In this document: piece by piece, positions 29,020-36,428 of the stretch
How positions within the stretch are numbered: position 1 is the stretch's first letter
Layout: every line of letters starts with the position of its first letter
Assembly: GCA_023150895.1 (NCBI GenBank)
Contig: JAKLJY010000085.1
Span: 1 to 36,428 of the forward strand
Direction of reading: 5' to 3'
DNA length: 36,428 nucleotides
Origin: Myxococcota bacterium
Lineage (GTDB): Bacteria; Myxococcota_A; Bradymonadia; UBA7976; UBA1532
Notes under the pieces: generated by a model
Seen by the model: only the letters and a program-made list of their open reading frames with translations
What the model was told of the DNA's origin: nothing
The model's database searches: none
Made by a program: the position numbers and the translations under genes

Positions 29020-31460
29020 CAGGCTCGTCCGTGACCGCGCGCCCCAGCCGGAAGCCCGTCGTCGGATAGCGCTCACCCGGCCAGCCCACGAACCGCTCGC
29101 AGCTCCTCCCGAGCTGTGGGGACGCGTTCCAGGCGCCGCCGCGCACGGCGCGGTAGCGGCCGTCGTCGTCGGCCGGTCGGGTCAGCACCAGGCGGTCGCC
29201 GTCGAACGGCCCGCCGTCGGTCTCCCAGACGTTCAGGCACCAGTCCCGGACGTTGCCGGCGAGGCCCATCACGCCGTACACGCTGCCATCCGCCGGGCAG
29301 GCGTCGACCGGGACGGGCAGGGGACCGGCGGGGTCGGAGACCGCGCTGCGATACCACGCCGGATCGGCGAAGTCCCCCCACGGATGGAGTCGGGCGTCGG
29401 TGCCGCGGGCCGCCTTCTCGCGCTCGACCTCGTGCAAGAGGCGCCAGGGCTGCCCGGTGCGCAGCGCAAGCCAGTCCGCGTAGGCCACGGCCGCCTGCCA
29501 GGTGACGTCCAGCACGGGGTAACCCGAGAGGTGGGCCAGGCCAGGCGGCAGGCGGCGCAGGCCCGCGGCGTCCTTCGGTAGCGGTCTGACGGGGTTGTCT
29601 CCCACCACCAACGGGGGGAGTCGCGGGGCGAGGGCGTCCGCCCGGTCGCTCTGACCGGCGATCGTCAGCGCGTCGAGGAACTCGATGAACTCTCCCAGCG
29701 TGACCGGATGCCGCCGGACGATGAACGCGTCGACCCAGACTGTCCGGCGCGGCAGGGGTTCGGCCGTGTGCGGATCGCCTCCGTAGACGAAGTCTCCGGC
29801 CGGCACGAGCACGTCGTCGGGCCCGAGGTCGCCGGCGGGTGGCAGAACGAGCGGCGAGCCCGGCGAGCCCAGTGTGAGAGTGCCCTCGCGCTCCGCGACC
29901 ACCGGGAGGGTGAGGGGGGCCCGTCCAGGCGCCGTGACGGTCAACAGATGCCGGCCCCGGGGGAGGGCGCAGGGCGAGAGCGGTGTGACTCCCAGGGGGA
30001 CGGCCTGCCCCGGCGTCCGCCGTCGGTCGACCTCGATGAGCGGCGCGCAGGCGACGGCGGCGCCCGCGGGGGCCGTCACCAGCGTCAGCGTCGCGCCCGC
30101 GTCGAGCCACGCGAGGTGCGCGGGGGCCCCCGTGGCGCGCAGCAGCGTCTCGGCCTCGGCCGCCGCCGCCGCGTCGCCCGCCGCCTCCGCCTCGATCAGC
30201 CGCGCCCGGTACCCGGAGGCGAGCAGGTCGCGGGCCGACGGCCTCGACCCGGCACGCACGCTCGAGCGATGCGGCCTCGTCCTCCGCCCGCCAGCAGGCG
30301 CGTTTCTCGGCTTCCGTGGCCCGGGGGCCCAAGCGCTGGCGATCCTCGGCCGCCGCTCGCCGCAGCGCGAGCGCGACCTCACGCCGTTCGGCGAGCGCCC
30401 CGTGGCGTCGGCGGGCGGACTCCAGGTGCCGCACCGCCGCGGCCCGGCGGACGGCGCCGTCGAGCCAGGCCTCCACGGCGGCCGCCAGTTCGCCGGCGTC
30501 CGCCGGGCGCCGCGCCGGTTCGGACGCGAGCGCCTCGAGCGCGATGCCCCAGAGCGCGGGATCCGCCCGGAGCGGATCCGGGTGACCACTCGGATCCGTG
30601 CCCGTCACGACGGGGGGCGCACCGGCGAGCATGTGCCAGAGCACGGCCCCGAGCGCGTAGACGTCGCTGCGCCGATTCACCGCGTCGAGGCGCCCGGCGG
30701 CCTGCTCCGGCGGCATGTACGCCGGCGTGCCCATGACGGCGCCGTAGTGGGTCTCCGAGGTCGGCGAGAGCAGCATCACCGGATCGACCCCCGCGGCCTC
30801 GGGGCGGCCGTCGGGCGCATCGAGCGCCTTCGCGAGCCCCCAATCCATCACGAAGATCTCGCCGAACCGACCCACCATCAGGTTTGCGGGCTTGAGATCC
30901 CGGTGAATGATGCCGCGCTCGTGCGCATAGGCCACGATCTGGCAGATCCGCTGGAACGACGACGTCAGGTGGTGCAGCGCCGAGGCCGGCGCGCGGGTAC
31001 CCGCCTGAACCTGGGCGTGCGCCAGGGTGATCTCGGCGCTGAACGTGCGCCCCTCGACGATGGGCATCGTGTACCAGTAGCGCCCATCGGGGAAGATGCC
31101 TGCGTCGATGACACAGAGCACGCCGGGGTGACGCAACTGCGCCGTGAGCTCGGCCTCCGTCCGCAGCCGTCGAAAGATGTCCGCGTTCTCGGCGAGCGTC
31201 GGCAGCACCGTCTTCAGCGCGACCTCGCGCCCGAGCCGCGTGTCGAGCGCGCGCCAGACCTCGCCCATGCCACCGCGGGCGAGCGGGCTGACGAGCTGAA
31301 ACCGGGTCTCGGCGCTCGGCCCTCCGGAGAGCGTCGGCGCGGGCGGCAGGTTCGATGCGGTGGCGGGGCGGGCGTCCAGCTCCGACGCGCTCAGCGTGGC
31401 GTCGGGTGTGCCCCCGGGGGCCGGTCCGGGGGCGTCGGGCGTCGGTCGGTCCTGGGCCAT
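28988..31460 (-). CDS. Ser/Thr protein kinase fused to PEGA-like and SUMF1 domains, interrupted by a frameshift
   Basis: The kinase part starts at the ATG at 31460. It has glycine loop LARGGMGEVW (61-70), Lys83 in VALKTV, HRDLKPAN with Asp188, DWG in place of DFG (Asp206) and GTPAYMPPEQ. The frame stays sensible to about 30243 (helical segment ending LERACRVEA). From about 30244 the sensible reading moves to the next frame (ARDLLASGYRARLIEAEAAGD), with a PEGA-like beta unit and then a full SUMF1 domain (VPAGDFVYGGDP, VDAFIVRRHPVTLGEF, GLAGNVRDWCLN, AVRGGAWN, TGFRLGRA) to the stop at 28988. The kinase-SUMF1 order is a known family architecture, so the two parts belong to one protein of about 823 aa. 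One extra base between about 30231 and 30248 accounts for the shift. It may be a real mutation, an assembly error or, less likely, programmed frameshifting. No transmembrane helix is visible. Confidence 0.8.
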
Positions 31461-31556
31461 GGCGAGGCGTTCTCGTGGGCGCTGCGGTGCGTCGGGGCAT
31501 TCTCGCCGACGCGGCTCGACATTGACACCGGAACGTCGGGGGTGCAGAGGTTTCGA

Positions 31557-31862
31557 ATGCGCGAACACCTCAGATTCACGGGGATGCTTCTGCTTGCCGG
31601 AGCCGGTACGGGCCTCATCGCGAGCATGTTCTGGGGCCCGGGGCTCATCTCGTGGTGGTGGACGCCCCCCGGTCAGGCGGGGTCGATTACGAACCTCTGT
31701 GGCGATCAGGTCCGGGAGGCGGCCGGCGCGCTCGTCCGCATGCAGGTCATCACCGGGATTGGTCTTGGGATCGTGTTCGCCGGCGTCGGGCATTTCGTCG
31801 CCTACAAACGCCGTCAGGCCGCCGCCGCGCCGGCCCCGCCGCCAGCCGCGCCGCCGGCCTGA
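31557..31862 (+). CDS. Small two-helix membrane protein
   Basis: 101 aa with ATG at 31557, 96 bases from the divergent kinase start. The first hydrophobic helix is at about residues 8-30. A Trp-rich loop (ISWWWTPPG) and a short soluble part with one Cys follow. A second helix (about 66-83) leads to a basic stretch and an Ala/Pro tail. No family is recognised. The ribosome site is weak; the clear topology and its fit between neighbours support a real gene. Confidence 0.65.
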   Translation: MREHLRFTGMLLLAGAGTGLIASMFWGPGLISWWWTPPGQAGSITNLCGDQVREAAGALVRMQVITGIGLGIVFAGVGHFVAYKRRQAAAAPAPPPAAPPA

Positions 31863-31898
31863 GTCGCCACACTCCGGGCCGTGTGGTAGGCTTTCCCC

Positions 31899-32465
31899 AT
31901 GGCCGATCCCGCCCGCAGACTCGCGACGTTCGACGACGTGCTCGCGCTCGGTGAGGACGTCCACGCCGAGATCATCGGCGGTGAAGTCGTCGTGCACGCC
32001 GCGCCGGGCATCGAGCACGGGTTCAGCTCCGTGGCCATCTCGGCCGACGTGTCACTGCCTTTCGGTCGCGGGCGTGGCGGGCCGGGCGGGTGGTGGATTG
32101 TCAGCGAAACGGACGTTCGCTTGCCGCAAGGCGACATCGTGCGCCCCGATCTCACCGGCTGGCGCCAGACGACGCTGCCGACGCTGCCCCGCGAGAGGCC
32201 GGTATCGGTCGTGCCCGACTGGGTCTGCGAGATTCTCTCGCCGAGCAACGCCGACTACGACGAGGGCGAGAAGCTCGCGCTCTACCATGTGGCCGGCGTG
32301 CCGTTCGTCTGGCACGTCGACCCCGAGCGGCGTTTCGTTCGCGTCTACGCCTACGATCCGCGGGGGTATCTCGTGCACGCGACGGTGCGCGCCGGCGCCG
32401 AGGCCGCGCTGCCGCCGTTCGACGCCGTCACGATGGCGGTCGGGGCCTGGTTCATCCCGCGCTGA
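31899..32465 (+). CDS. Uma2-family (DUF820) PD-(D/E)XK nuclease-fold protein
   Basis: 188 aa with ATG at 31899. The family marks appear in order: an N-terminal helix and AEIIGGEVVVHAAPG, a His-containing segment (IEHGFSSVAI), the Asp of IVRPDLTGW, and the PDWVCEILSPSNADYDEGEKLALYHVAGVPFVWHVDPE core with the Glu and Lys of the nuclease fold. Uma2 proteins are abundant in cyanobacteria and other bacteria with large genomes. They are predicted endonucleases of unknown biological role, often linked to mobile DNA. The length is normal (about 185-200). It stands alone, 36 bases after the small membrane gene and convergent with the MopE-like gene. No transposon remnants are seen around it. Confidence 0.9.
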   Translation: MADPARRLATFDDVLALGEDVHAEIIGGEVVVHAAPGIEHGFSSVAISADVSLPFGRGRGGPGGWWIVSETDVRLPQGDIVRPDLTGWRQTTLPTLPRERPVSVVPDWVCEILSPSNADYDEGEKLALYHVAGVPFVWHVDPERRFVRVYAYDPRGYLVHATVRAGAEAALPPFDAVTMAVGAWFIPR

Positions 32466-32483
32466 GCCCGGGGGCTTCTCTCT
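32465..32483 (+). terminator. Weak terminator-like hairpin after the Uma2 gene
   Basis: AGCC-CGGG-GGCT (32465-32476) can form a short GC stem, followed by a pyrimidine run TCTCTCTC. It overlaps the stop codon and lies in the 30-base gap between two convergent genes. The stem is short, so this is tentative. Confidence 0.25.
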
Positions 32484-32495
32484 CAGCCACCCCGC

Positions 32496-35734
<3,239 letters not shown>

Positions 35735-35738
<4 letters not shown>

Positions 35739-36428
35739 TTCTCTCGCGGCGAGAGCTTGTACTCGACCTTGATGCTGGTCTCTTCGCCCCAGCGGATGAC
35801 GTCGGGATAATCCCGGAAGCCGTCCTTGCGCATCAGGAGCCGGACCTCGTTCTTCTCGCGGTCGAGATCGGGGACGGTGCAGGGCGTCTCGCAGGTGAAC
35901 TTGCCGTCGACGTAGACCTCGGCCCGGTCCGGCACCGAGCCGACTTCGATGCGGCCCTTCTTCTTGCCGAGGAAGATGCGGCGCTTGATCTCGCCTTCCG
36001 GAGGCGGATCGCCGGGGGGCAGACTGAACGACTCGGCGACCTCGTCGTGCCCCGCGAGGGTGAGCTTGAGGACGTGACTCGAGCCCGTCGGAACGTTCTC
36101 GATGCGTGCGGGGGTCTTCTGCCCGGTGTCGACGCCGTCCATGAAAACCGTGGCCCCGGCCGGCGTGCTCGTGACGACGACCGCGGCGACCTTCGGTTTG
36201 TCCGGGGCGAGCAGCGTCGGCAGGAGCTGAACGGCGGCATAAACCAGCAGCGCGAGCAGCACGACGACCGTCACGCCCGTGGGCGTCGCGAGGCGCTTGA
36301 GCGGGTTGGGGCGGTTCGGCGCCGGCACGGCCATGAGCGTCGGTCGGGCCGCCTCGGCCGAGCGGTTCGAGGGGGGCGGTGCGGGCCGCGGTTTGGCGGG
36401 CGCGGGGGCGGACGCAGGCGCGCCGGGC
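35735..36428 (-). CDS. C-terminal part of a PEGA-domain protein, probably a Ser/Thr kinase (cut by window end)
   Basis: The frame is open from the right window edge to the TGA at 35735-35737. An ATG at 36332-36334 exists, but the codons before it read an Ala/Pro/Lys linker that continues past the edge without a stop, so the protein is likely longer. Visible parts are the Pro-rich linker, a single transmembrane helix (GVTVVVLLALLVYAAVQLL) and one or two PEGA domains (VTSTPAGATVFMDGVDTG and GSVPDRAEVYVDGKFTCETPC) with a Cys pair. Cytoplasmic kinase, linker, one helix and periplasmic PEGA is a common myxobacterial arrangement; the kinase itself is outside the window and is inferred. Its stop overlaps the GTG start of the MopE-like gene, so the two are translationally coupled. 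Confidence 0.8.

Noticed and set aside
29874-31556. Long plus-strand extension upstream of the small membrane protein at 31557
   Set aside because: The in-frame extension is antisense to the kinase gene and low in complexity; only the last 101 codons have protein character.
31899-32465. Uma2 gene as evidence of a transposon
   Set aside because: No inverted repeats or transposase remnants surround it; Uma2 genes occur widely as single genes.

Overview
The window is very GC-rich DNA from a bacterium that most likely belongs to the Myxococcota (the former myxobacterial Deltaproteobacteria). The evidence is combined: a MYXO-CTERM-type C-terminus, exported lipoproteins with Gly/Thr-rich linkers behind the lipobox, a MopE-like protein with many Cys/Asp metal-binding motifs, Ser/Thr kinases fused to PEGA and SUMF1-fold domains, and an FHA-type sigma54 activator. 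The order or family cannot be decided from the sequence. No rRNA, tRNA, CRISPR array or insertion sequence was seen.

Layout. Positions 1-3709 (+) carry two exported cell-surface type proteins, the first cut by the window edge or defective at its N-terminus. Positions 3720-7431 (-) form a tight four-gene operon: an RdgC-like protein, a partner that looks like the rest of a split RdgC, mannose-1-phosphate guanylyltransferase and phosphomannomutase. The last two make GDP-mannose. Positions 7683-11898 (+) hold a periplasmic TPR/PEGA protein and two tandem SUMF1-fold lipoproteins with large Cys-rich inserts. Positions 11937-17193 (+) hold a small membrane protein, a CheB-CheR-PAS fusion and a hybrid histidine kinase whose ATP-binding boxes look degenerate. 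An Old Yellow Enzyme with its own promoter-like region follows (17274-18353).

Positions 18434-20251 are the most unusual part. A single Abi/DRT-like reverse transcriptase of about 545 residues, of visibly different base composition, is followed by about 180 bases of noncoding DNA that can fold into three hairpins. After it lies a decayed MYXO-CTERM protein gene broken by several frameshifts. This looks like a horizontally acquired anti-phage RT cassette sitting next to, or inside, a damaged surface-protein gene.

Positions 21584-27963 (-) encode a Prc/Tsp-type protease, an MFS transporter, an FHA-sigma54 activator and an exported thrombospondin-type-3 repeat protein. Upstream of the last gene lie a sigma54 promoter match, a cluster of GTCAC/GTGAC pentamers at enhancer distance and a leader hairpin built from two copies of a 15-base repeat. 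With the activator gene next door, this reads as a self-contained sigma54 circuit.

The right end has a secreted protein (28270-29019, +), a Ser/Thr kinase-PEGA-SUMF1 gene interrupted by one frameshift (28988-31460, -), a small membrane protein, a Uma2-family nuclease-fold protein, the large MopE-like repeat protein (32496-35738, -) and, overlapping it by four bases, the C-terminal part of a probable PEGA-domain kinase running off the window.
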